A stretch of DNA of 6,083 nucleotides, taken from assembly GCA_950068635.1 (NCBI GenBank), contig CATMIM010000080.1:1-6083 (forward strand). Reading direction: 5' to 3'. Made by a program: the position numbers and the translations under genes. Source of the stretch: an uncultured Candidatus Poseidoniales archaeon. Lineage in GTDB: Archaea > Thermoplasmatota > Poseidoniia > Poseidoniales > Thalassarchaeaceae. This document shows positions 1 through 6,083 of the stretch, one piece after another (the first letter of the stretch is position 1; every line of letters begins with the position of its first letter). The notes under the pieces are model-generated. The model saw only the letters and a list, made by a program, of their open reading frames with translations, searched no databases and was not told the origin of the DNA.

Positions 1-1842
1 GCGGAAAGCGACCCGTGCACGCTGCATGAACTGATGCTGAATGCCGTCGGTCGCTACTCCGAAAAGCCGCTGTTCGGCTTCATCCCGGCACCAGGAATGG
101 CTCGTCAGCACCTGACGTACCAGGAGTTCGGCGACATAGTCGATGCGTGCGCCCGCACCCTGCGCGACCGCGGCATCGGGCCCGGCGACCGGATCGCCAT
201 GATCCTCGACAACTGCTTCCAGTGGGCCGCGCTCGCTTATGCCGTCAACGGACTCGGAGGGGTGTTCACAGCGATGTACACCCACCAGAACGGCGCCGAA
301 TGGGCGTACATCATCGACGACTCGGGGCCGAGCATGCTCGCCTGTGCCAACACGAAGGTTCTCGACCGGCTGGTCGAGAGCATGCCAGCCTCCGCCGACG
401 GCTGGCCGGCAGCAGGCATCATCCTGCTCGGCGATGACGCACCCAACAAGACTCCACCAGAAGGCGTCCCACTGACTTCGTGGATGGATTTCGTGGCGAG
501 TGGGCGACAGTCAACCCCAGTGGGGGAACCGGCGCGGGACCACACTGCACTGGCGACGCTCATCTACACCTCAGGCACGACCGGCAACCCGAAGGGGGTC
601 ATGCTGTCGAATTGGAACATCCTGCACAACATCACCGTGATGCAGGGCCGATTCCCGATCTACGAGGGTGACAAGACTGCCTCTTTCCTACCTTGGGCTC
701 ACTCTTTCGGCCAGATGGGTGACCTGCACTACATGCTCCACCAGGGAGTGCACATCAACCTCATCTCCGATGTGCTCAAGATCGCTGAAGAGTGCCAGGA
801 GATCAAACCGCATGCGCTGTTCGCGGTTCCCAGAGTGTGGAACAAGCTCTACTCCAAGGTGATGGCCGGGTTGGCTGAATCACCGATCAAGAAGCGGCTC
901 GGGGCGATGGCGTTCAAGAAGGCGCAGGCGCGGATCGCCAAGGACGGGCGCGACTGCATCCAGATCGAGCCGAAGGGTTTCCTCGACAAGAAACTGGACA
1001 AGATCGTGCTCGGCAAGATCCGCGGGCGCTTCGGTGGAGAGATGCGCTTCTGCATCTCCGGTGGAGCGGCGCTCTCTCCGGAGGTTGCGTCGTTCATCCA
1101 GTGCGTCGGATTCTCGATGTTCGAGGGCTATGGGCTCACCGAGACCGGGCCGCTCATCTCGATCAACGGCTGGGAGGAGGGCCACCCGTGCAAACTCGGC
1201 TCTGTCGGGCGACCCATTCCCGGGGAGCGGGTCGTCATCGACACCGATGCGTGGGACGACCCGAACTCGACCGATGGCGAGATCGTCAACTACGGGCCGA
1301 ACATCATGCTCGGCTACTGGAAGAACCCGGAGGCGACCGCCGAGGTGATGACCGAGGACGGTGGCTTCCGCACCGGCGACCTCGGTCGCATCGATGACGG
1401 ATTCCTCGTCATCACCGGCCGCGTCAAGGAGCAGTTCAAACTTCAGAACGGGAAGTACGTCGCACCTTCACCGCTGGAGGAGTCGCTCAAACTCTCTCCG
1501 TTGGTCGAGCAATCCTGCGTCGACGGGCGTGACAAGGTGAAGACGTTCACCATCGTCCATCCGGACAAGCACGCGCTCAAGGCGGGGCTCGAGGCTGCAG
1601 GAATCGATGCATCAGGCAGTTTCGGGGAACTGTGCGCGAGGCCGGACGTGAGAGACTTCGCTCTGGCTTCGCTGAAGAAGGAGATCATGGAGGAGAACTG
1701 GAAGGGCTTCGAGTACTCCAGCGCGGTCATCCTCGACCCGGAGGAGTGGACCACCGACAACAAGTTGATCACGCCGTCGCTGAAGGTCAAGCGCAATGCA
1801 CTTCTCGATCGCCACGCAGCAGACATCGCCGCGCTCGAATGA
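1..1842 (+). CDS. Long-chain-type fatty acyl-CoA synthetase (AMP-forming), 5' end outside window
   Basis: This is an ANL-superfamily adenylate-forming enzyme that would activate a carboxylic acid with ATP and then transfer the acyl group to CoA, in the cytoplasm or at the inner membrane face. The visible motifs are in the expected order: the ATP-binding loop YTSGTTGNPKG (565-597), the LPWAHSFGQ segment (about 688-714) typical of long-chain synthetases, YGLTETGP (1129-1152), TGDLGR (1372-1389), the hinge ITGRVKEQFK (1411-1440), and the C-terminal TPSLKVKR (1771-1794) that supplies the catalytic lysine region. The frame is open to base 1 and reads AESDPCTLHEL before the ATG at 34; that stretch looks like normal N-terminal family sequence, so 34 is probably internal and the true start lies upstream. 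About 613 codons are visible, close to full length for FadD15-like enzymes (roughly 600 residues). The family call is secure; chain-length preference cannot be read from sequence. It converges on the membrane-protein gene. Confidence 0.93.
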   Translation, partial: AESDPCTLHELMLNAVGRYSEKPLFGFIPAPGMARQHLTYQEFGDIVDACARTLRDRGIGPGDRIAMILDNCFQWAALAYAVNGLGGVFTAMYTHQNGAEWAYIIDDSGPSMLACANTKVLDRLVESMPASADGWPAAGIILLGDDAPNKTPPEGVPLTSWMDFVASGRQSTPVGEPARDHTALATLIYTSGTTGNPKGVMLSNWNILHNITVMQGRFPIYEGDKTASFLPWAHSFGQMGDLHYMLHQGVHINLISDVLKIAEECQEIKPHALFAVPRVWNKLYSKVMAGLAESPIKKRLGAMAFKKAQARIAKDGRDCIQIEPKGFLDKKLDKIVLGKIRGRFGGEMRFCISGGAALSPEVASFIQCVGFSMFEGYGLTETGPLISINGWEEGHPCKLGSVGRPIPGERVVIDTDAWDDPNSTDGEIVNYGPNIMLGYWKNPEATAEVMTEDGGFRTGDLGRIDDGFLVITGRVKEQFKLQNGKYVAPSPLEESLKLSPLVEQSCVDGRDKVKTFTIVHPDKHALKAGLEAAGIDASGSFGELCARPDVRDFALASLKKEIMEENWKGFEYSSAVILDPEEWTTDNKLITPSLKVKRNALLDRHAADIAALE

Positions 1843-1855
1843 TCGGGACCGATCA
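1840..1855. repeat. Inverted repeat joining two convergent stop codons; possible weak bidirectional terminator
   Basis: TGATCGGGACCGATCA has 7-base perfect arms (TGATCGG and CCGATCA) around a 2-base centre. As RNA it could fold as a 6-pair stem with a GGAC loop on either strand. The first three bases are the synthetase stop TGA, and the last three are the complement of the membrane-protein stop. No T-run follows on either side, so an intrinsic terminator role is only a guess; stemloops without a U tract are a debated possibility in actinobacteria. Confidence 0.4.
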
Positions 1856-2467
1856 GTCGTCGTGTTCCGAATCATCGGCATTCCGAACGGCCATCCACTG
1901 CTGGAACAGCGCACCCCCGAGCATGCACGCGGCCAGGATGATGGCGCTCTCACCGGTGCGCGCATCGAAACCGCCCAGCCCCTCGAGGCCAGCCCTCCTG
2001 ACAGTGATGCCGGCGGCCAGACAGAATCCACCAAGTCCAGCACCCGCCACGAACTGCACCGCGTCCTTCAGCCCGCGCGTGAATTTGGCTCCGATGATGA
2101 AGCCGATATCGAGCGAGATGGCGGCGGCGATGATGTTCAACTCGACGAACTGCTGGGCGATCGCCAGCAGAATCGCCACCGCCGTCATGCCCAGCACACC
2201 CCCGAACACGACATGCGCGTGCTTCGTGAGAGTAGACCCGCAGGCGCCGGCCAATCCCCCCACCACCAGACCCGCCCACAGCGACTGGTTCTGACTCATG
2301 TTCAGGAACGCCTCGCAGATCACCGCGGTGGTGATGGCGAACGGAAGGAAGAAGGCGAGCCCGACCAGAATCGGGGTGAGGCGAGAGCCGAACAGGGTGA
2401 GCGCGATCCCGAAGATGATGAGCAGGAAACCGACGACAGGACCCAGAGTGCCGACGAGGTCGACCAT
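1853..2467 (-). CDS. Small polytopic membrane protein of unknown function
   Basis: The product is 204 residues if it begins at the ATG at 2467. It is dominated by hydrophobic, glycine- and alanine-rich segments at roughly residues 8-27, 31-53, 62-80, 85-106, 109-128, 136-155 and 174-194, so about seven membrane spans, followed by a short acidic tail (NADDSEHDD). There is no obvious catalytic motif and no cleavable signal peptide; the first span probably acts as the signal anchor. The overall look, short loops with Gly-rich helices, recalls the DUF4203/TMEM198-like group, but I cannot confirm membership. An upstream in-frame ATG at 2485 would add MAWEEE. I prefer 2467 because the codons for those glutamates form a strong Shine-Dalgarno sequence, whereas 2485 has none. 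The gene diverges from icmF and converges on the acyl-CoA synthetase, so it is transcribed alone within this window. Confidence 0.82.
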   Translation of the reverse strand: MVDLVGTLGPVVGFLLIIFGIALTLFGSRLTPILVGLAFFLPFAITTAVICEAFLNMSQNQSLWAGLVVGGLAGACGSTLTKHAHVVFGGVLGMTAVAILLAIAQQFVELNIIAAAISLDIGFIIGAKFTRGLKDAVQFVAGAGLGGFCLAAGITVRRAGLEGLGGFDARTGESAIILAACMLGGALFQQWMAVRNADDSEHDD

Positions 2468-2478
2468 CTCCTCCTCCC
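2468..2478 (-). promoter_or_regulatory. Shine-Dalgarno sequence that decides the membrane-protein start
   Basis: Read on the minus strand this is GGGAGGAGGAG directly before ATG at 2467, with the GGAGG core 5 bases from the start codon. No comparable purine run precedes the alternative ATG at 2485, where the upstream bases are C-rich, so the shorter protein is the better call. Confidence 0.65.
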
Positions 2479-2504
2479 ACGCCATGGCGCGGTGACGGGG
2501 GGTT

Positions 2505-2526
2505 GCACCTTCACCATTTCAGGTGC
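2505..2526. repeat. Short inverted repeat in the divergent intergenic region
   Basis: GCACCT (2505-2510) and AGGTGC (2521-2526) are perfect 6-base arms separated by 10 bases. It lies 38 bases upstream of the membrane-protein start and 69 bases upstream of the icmF start, where an operator could act. Six-base arms can occur by chance, so on its own the evidence is weak; its interest comes from sitting beside the stronger dyad at 2543-2563. Confidence 0.3.
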
Positions 2527-2542
2527 CTCACATGTGCGTGCG

Positions 2543-2563
2543 CACCGCTCGGGACGAGCGGTG
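2543..2563. promoter_or_regulatory. Strong dyad: candidate operator or icmF leader hairpin
   Basis: CACCGCTC (2543-2550) and GAGCGGTG (2556-2563) are perfect 8-base arms around GGGAC. After one mismatch the pairing resumes for two more bases. It lies 32 bases upstream of the icmF ATG and 75 bases upstream of the membrane-protein ATG. A smaller dyad, GTGCG and CGCAC around TG (2534-2545), overlaps its left edge. The size and placement suit a dimeric repressor site such as a TetR- or GntR-type operator, or a stem in the icmF leader RNA. No convincing -10 or -35 boxes were found to choose between these. The region is too short for a standard cobalamin riboswitch. Confidence 0.45.
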
Positions 2564-2595
2564 GGCTGATTTGGTGTCAGGGTCTCGGGTCGGTC

Positions 2596-5500
2596 ATGGT
2601 GAGCGGAGCCGACGGCGCGTCCGAAGGGGCGGATGCGAGCGGCAGCGCCGATGTCTCAAGCCTCGGCTCACCGCTACGAGTCGTGACCGCAGCCTCGCTG
2701 TTCGACGGTCACGACGCGGCGATCAACGTGATGCGACGCCTCATCCAGGCGGCCGGTGCGGAGGTCATCCATCTCGGGCACGACAGGTCGGCCAAGGATG
2801 TGGTGGATGCGATCATCCAGGAGGATGCGCATGCGGTGGCGCTGTCCAGTTACCAGGGCGGCCACATGGAGTACTTCAGTTACATCCGCACGCTGCTGGA
2901 GCAGGCGGGCAGGGAGCACGTTCGCATCTTCGGAGGAGGCGGGGGAACCATCACCCCGGTGGAGATCCGCGACCTGCACGCAACCGGCATCACCCGCATC
3001 TACTCTCCAGACGACGGGCGCAGCATGGGACTCGTCGGCATGATCGACGACCTCATCGAACGTACGCAGGACCTCGACCTGCTCACTCAGGACATGCTGG
3101 CGGAACTCGATGGGCCGGCCAGTGCGGCTGACCACGGCAAGGTCGCCCGGCTGATCACCCTCGCTGAGAACTCAGGTGACGAGGACAGCCCCGAGGCTGA
3201 TGTCTTCCGCGAGGCATTGGAGAGATGTCGCAGTCGGCCACAGGAGGAGAAAGCCCCGGTCATCGGAATCACCGGAACCGGGGGCTCAGGCAAATCCTCG
3301 CTGCTCGACGAGATCATGCTGCGCATCATCCGCGACGAGCCGGAACTCACGATCGCATTCCTGTGCACCGACCCGACCCGCAAGCGAACAGGTGGGGCAC
3401 TGCTCGGCGACCGCATCCGCATGAACGCGCTCTCGCACTCGAACTTCTACATGCGCAGCCTCGCCAGCCGCGGCTCCGGCAGGGAGGTGAGCGACAGGCT
3501 CGAGGAGGCGATCGAGGTCTGTCAGGCGGTCGGCTTCGACCTCATCTTCGCCGAGACGAGCGGCATCGGACAGGCGGACGACGCCATCACCCAGCATGTG
3601 GACACCACGCTCTACGTGATGACAGCCGAATACGGGGCGCACACCCAGCTCGAGAAGATCGAGATGCTCGACGTCGCGGACATCGTGGTCATCAACAAGT
3701 TCGAGCGCCGTGGCGCCGAGGATGCCCTGCGGGCGGTCAGGAAGCAAGTTCGTCGCAACCGCAACCTGTTCGACATACCAGACGAGGAACTGCCGGTGTG
3801 CGCCACCATCGCCAGCCAGTTCTCCGACCCCGGCGTCGACGACCTGTGGCACCGTCTGGCGCAAACGATCATTCTGGCGGACGGGCGTTCACCCACGGCT
3901 CTACTCCCTGAGATGCCGCCCTCGGGAATGCCGGAACCAAGGCACATCATCCCCCCAGAGAGAGTGCACTACCTCGCAGAGGTCGCAGCCTTGGTTCGCG
4001 ACTACCACGGCAGAACGTATGGTGAGGTGCAGAAGGCGAGATTGGCACAGCAGTTGGCGGAGGCGGCCAACCATCTCGATACTCAGGAAGGACGTGCAGA
4101 CACGGCAGCGGATCTGCGCGAGGAGGCGAGAACGGTGCTCGATTCGATGCATCCCAGTGCTCGCTCACTGCTGGAGGAATGGCCTGAACTCGAGGAATCA
4201 TACGACAGCGGAGTCCACAGTTACAGCGTGCGCGGGCGCGAGTTCAGCGCCGAGACCAAGACTGAATCGCTGTCCGGTTCGCAGATTCCCAAAGTGGCGC
4301 TGCCCCGCTTCACCGACAAGGGGGAGTTGCTCAACTGGCTCAGACGGGAGAATCTCCCGGGTCGGTTCCCGTACACGGGCGGGGTGTTCCCGCTCAAGCG
4401 GAAGGACGAGGACCCGACGCGGATGTTCGCCGGCGAGGGACCGGCCAGCCGCACCAACGAGCGCTTCCACGTGCTGTCGGCCTCGTCACCCTACGCTCGC
4501 CTGTCGACCGCGTTCGACTCGGTCACGCTCTACGGCCGCGACCCCGACCTGCGCCCCGACATCTACGGCAAGGTGGGTGAATCGGGCGTGTCAATCTTCA
4601 CGCTCGACGAGATCAGCCAGCTCTACGACGGCTTCGACCTGAGCGCGCCGAACACCAGCGTGTCGATGACCATCAACGGGCCAGCACCGGTCATCCTGGC
4701 GATGTTCTTCAACGCCGCCATCCGCCAGCAGGAGGAAAAAGCGCTCGAGGAAAAAGCGGAAGCGGGAGCGAAAGGAAAGGACGTCTCCCTGACCAGTGAG
4801 GAGAGGTCGGAAATCCGTGCGCGAACCCTGTCAACCGTGCGCGGAACGGTGCAGGCGGACATCCTGAAGGAGGACCAGGCGCAGAACACGTGCATCTTCT
4901 CGACCGACTTCTCGCTGAAGCTGATGGGTGACGTGCAGCAGTTCTACATCGACAACGACGTGCGCAACCACTACTCCGTCTCCATCTCGGGATACCACAT
5001 CGCCGAGGCGGGCGCCAACCCGATCACCCAACTGGCGTTCACGCTCGCCAACGGGCTGACCTACGTCGAGTACTATCGCGCGCGAGGGATGGACATCGAC
5101 GACTTCGCCCCCAACCTCTCGTTCTTCTTCTCCAATGGGATGGACCCCGAGTACACGGTCATCTCGCGCGTGGCGCGTAGAATCTGGGCGGTCGCCATGC
5201 GCGACCTCTACGGCGGAAATTCGCGCTCACAGAAATGCAAGATGCACATCCAGACCTCGGGAAGGAGCCTTCACGCGCAGGAGATCGACTTCAACGACAT
5301 CCGCACCACCCTCCAGGCTCTACTGGCCGTGCAGGACAACGCCAACTCGCTGCACACCAACGCCTACGACGAGGCGATCACCACGCCGACTCCTGATTCG
5401 GTGCGCCGAGCGCTGGCGATCCAGATGATCAACAACAAGGAGTTCGGCTGGAACAAGTGCGAGAACCCGTTGCAGGGCTCGTTCCTCATCGAGGAGATGA

Positions 5501-5958
5501 CCGACATGGTCGAGGAGGCCGTTCTCAGGGAGTTCGAGCGCATCAGCGAGCGGGGTGGCGTGCTCGGCTCGATGGAGATGATGTACCAGCGCTCCAAGAT
5601 CCAGGACGAATCGATGCACTACGAGCACCTCAAGCACTCGGGAGAGCTGCCCATCGTCGGCGTCAACACCTACCAGAATCCGGACGCGCAGGCCTACGAC
5701 GAGTCTGCCGCCGACGACTTCGACATGACTCTCACGCGCGCGACGCCCGAGGAGAAACAGGGTTGCCTCGACCGGCTCGACCGATTCCACGCGAAGCACG
5801 CTGAGGCTGCACCGGAGGCCCTCGCTCGCCTCCAGGAGGTGGCGAGATCCGGTGAGAACGTGTTCGCAGAGCTGATGGAGACCGTGAAAGTGGCATCACT
5901 CGGACAGATCACAGAGGCCCTGTTCGAGGTCGGTGGTCAGTACCGACGCAACATGTGA
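2596..5958 (+). CDS. icmF: Fused isobutyryl-CoA mutase IcmF (B12-binding, G-protein chaperone and mutase domains)
   Basis: IcmF uses adenosylcobalamin to interconvert isobutyryl-CoA and n-butyryl-CoA by radical rearrangement; some members also act on isovaleryl/pivalyl-CoA. Numbering from the ATG at 2596 (1120 residues): a B12-binding domain at about 27-155 with FDGHDAAIN, where His39 should be the lower cobalt ligand, and the glycine run GGGGG at 113-117; a MeaB-like G domain at about 220-430 with P-loop GTGGSGKS (227-234) and base-recognition motif NKFE (367-370); a linker; and the mutase barrel from about 566 to the end. In the active site, Phe611 (in MFAGEG) and Gln763 (in KEDQAQNT) replace the Tyr and Arg of methylmalonyl-CoA mutase, the isobutyryl-type pair, and His801 (SGYHIAEAG) is kept. 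The frame is open upstream to a TTG at 2503, but that part does not resemble the family and covers the dyads, so I chose 2596. The ribosome binding site there is weak. The chain is slightly longer than usual because of an Ala/Ser/Gly-rich N-terminus. Confidence 0.95.
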   Translation: MVSGADGASEGADASGSADVSSLGSPLRVVTAASLFDGHDAAINVMRRLIQAAGAEVIHLGHDRSAKDVVDAIIQEDAHAVALSSYQGGHMEYFSYIRTLLEQAGREHVRIFGGGGGTITPVEIRDLHATGITRIYSPDDGRSMGLVGMIDDLIERTQDLDLLTQDMLAELDGPASAADHGKVARLITLAENSGDEDSPEADVFREALERCRSRPQEEKAPVIGITGTGGSGKSSLLDEIMLRIIRDEPELTIAFLCTDPTRKRTGGALLGDRIRMNALSHSNFYMRSLASRGSGREVSDRLEEAIEVCQAVGFDLIFAETSGIGQADDAITQHVDTTLYVMTAEYGAHTQLEKIEMLDVADIVVINKFERRGAEDALRAVRKQVRRNRNLFDIPDEELPVCATIASQFSDPGVDDLWHRLAQTIILADGRSPTALLPEMPPSGMPEPRHIIPPERVHYLAEVAALVRDYHGRTYGEVQKARLAQQLAEAANHLDTQEGRADTAADLREEARTVLDSMHPSARSLLEEWPELEESYDSGVHSYSVRGREFSAETKTESLSGSQIPKVALPRFTDKGELLNWLRRENLPGRFPYTGGVFPLKRKDEDPTRMFAGEGPASRTNERFHVLSASSPYARLSTAFDSVTLYGRDPDLRPDIYGKVGESGVSIFTLDEISQLYDGFDLSAPNTSVSMTINGPAPVILAMFFNAAIRQQEEKALEEKAEAGAKGKDVSLTSEERSEIRARTLSTVRGTVQADILKEDQAQNTCIFSTDFSLKLMGDVQQFYIDNDVRNHYSVSISGYHIAEAGANPITQLAFTLANGLTYVEYYRARGMDIDDFAPNLSFFFSNGMDPEYTVISRVARRIWAVAMRDLYGGNSRSQKCKMHIQTSGRSLHAQEIDFNDIRTTLQALLAVQDNANSLHTNAYDEAITTPTPDSVRRALAIQMINNKEFGWNKCENPLQGSFLIEEMTDMVEEAVLREFERISERGGVLGSMEMMYQRSKIQDESMHYEHLKHSGELPIVGVNTYQNPDAQAYDESAADDFDMTLTRATPEEKQGCLDRLDRFHAKHAEAAPEALARLQEVARSGENVFAELMETVKVASLGQITEALFEVGGQYRRNM
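4732..4758 (+). repeat. Imperfect tandem duplication inside icmF
   Basis: The 12-base string GAGGAAAAAGCG occurs at 4732-4743 and again at 4747-4758, a 15-base period that keeps frame and encodes EEKALEEKA. It falls in the charged, surface-like segment of the mutase domain (about residues 711-745), between the NGPAPVILAMFFNAAIRQQ strand/helix and the VRGTVQADILKEDQ active-site stretch. It is also A-rich compared with the surrounding gene. It looks like a small in-frame duplication in a tolerant loop. Confidence 0.6.
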
Positions 5959-5960
5959 AA

Positions 5961-6083
5961 TCAAGGCCAAGATCCAGGGTGATTGTTCATCATCCATTCA
6001 TACCGGTCATCAAAGACATCGAAATCATAGAACTTTGGTGCCCCTGTACCCGTGCGTGTGGGGATGCCTTGTTTGTCAGGTAA
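5961..6083 (-). CDS. Possible C-terminal end of an unidentified gene, running off the right edge
   Basis: On the minus strand the frame is open from base 6083 through 40 codons to a TGA at 5961-5963. It begins LPDKQGIPTRTG and ends FDDRYEWMMNNHPGSWP. The peptide is acidic and rich in aromatic residues, looks like a plausible protein tail, and is not low-complexity shadow sequence. Its stop lies 2 bases from the icmF stop, the same tight convergent arrangement seen at 1842/1853. Against it, only 19 of 40 codons end in G or C, well below the neighbouring genes, and an open run of this length can arise by chance. I do not recognise the family. If real, the body of the gene lies to the right of the window, and the lower GC could mark a transferred gene or a poorly conserved tail. 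Confidence 0.45.
   Translation of the reverse strand, partial: LPDKQGIPTRTGTGAPKFYDFDVFDDRYEWMMNNHPGSWP
5977..5995. terminator. Candidate hairpin just downstream of icmF
   Basis: GGGTGAT (5977-5983) can pair with ATCATCC (5989-5995), seven pairs including one G-U, around a TGTTC loop, starting 19 bases after the icmF stop. No T-run follows (the next bases are ATTCATACC), so it is at best a weak or non-canonical terminator. It would also lie inside the possible minus-strand gene, which reduces its weight. Confidence 0.25.

Noticed and set aside
34..36. ATG at 34 as the real start of the acyl-CoA synthetase
   Set aside because: The frame stays open to base 1 and the residues before it look like ordinary family sequence, so it is most likely an internal methionine.
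2503..2536. Promoter with TTGCAC as -35 and a -10 about 17 bases downstream
   Set aside because: The matching -10 position has no TANNNT-like sequence, so the resemblance is not enough to call a promoter.
1632..2569. Long plus-strand open frames across the membrane-protein gene
   Set aside because: Their translations are rich in Arg, His, Pro and Gln without hydrophobic structure, typical of antisense shadows in GC-rich DNA, while the minus-strand frame gives a clean membrane protein.
2503..2595. N-terminal extension of icmF from the TTG at 2503
   Set aside because: The added 31 residues are Cys- and Leu-rich, do not resemble any IcmF N-terminus, and cover the intergenic dyads; the ATG at 2596 is a better start even though its ribosome binding site is weak.
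2486..2595. Cobalamin riboswitch upstream of icmF
   Set aside because: The intergenic region is too short for the usual structure of about 200 bases, and I saw no B12-box-like sequence.
6037..6076. Possible terminator: GGTGCCCC pairing with GGGGATGCC, followed by TTGTTTGT
   Set aside because: The stem needs a bulge and two G-U pairs, the loop is 15 bases, the T-rich tail is broken by G, and it lies inside the possible minus-strand gene.

Overview
The window comes from a GC-rich bacterium whose codons end mostly in G or C. A single-chain fused B12-dependent acyl-CoA mutase (IcmF) next to a long-chain-type acyl-CoA synthetase fits an actinobacterium well. That assignment is an inference from composition and gene content, and other high-GC lineages are not excluded.

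Layout from left to right: (1) An acyl-CoA synthetase (AMP-forming) on the plus strand, open at the left edge, so its first residues lie outside the window; it ends at 1842. (2) A small polytopic membrane protein of unrecognised function on the minus strand (2467 to 1853). It converges on the synthetase with a 10-base gap, and both stop codons sit at the ends of one 16-base inverted repeat. (3) A divergent intergenic region of about 130 bases (2468-2595) holding a strong ribosome binding site for the membrane protein and a cluster of dyad symmetries, the best with 8-base perfect arms. (4) icmF on the plus strand (2596-5958), a 1120-residue protein with a B12-binding domain, a MeaB-like G-protein chaperone domain and a mutase barrel in one chain. 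Its substrate-pocket residues match isobutyryl-CoA mutase, not methylmalonyl-CoA mutase. (5) From 5961 to the right edge the minus strand is open for 40 codons and reads like the C-terminal tail of another gene converging on icmF with a 2-base gap. Its codon use is less GC-biased, so this call is tentative.

Together the synthetase and IcmF suggest local handling of acyl-CoAs: carboxylic acids activated to CoA thioesters, and interconversion of branched and straight C4 (possibly C5) acyl-CoAs. The synthetase looks like a long-chain enzyme and is not in an operon with icmF, since the opposite-strand membrane gene lies between them, so a direct pathway link is unproven. I see no mobile element, CRISPR array, tRNA or rRNA, and no evidence for a previously undescribed system. 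The most notable non-coding signals are the dyad cluster upstream of icmF and the palindrome spanning the two convergent stops.
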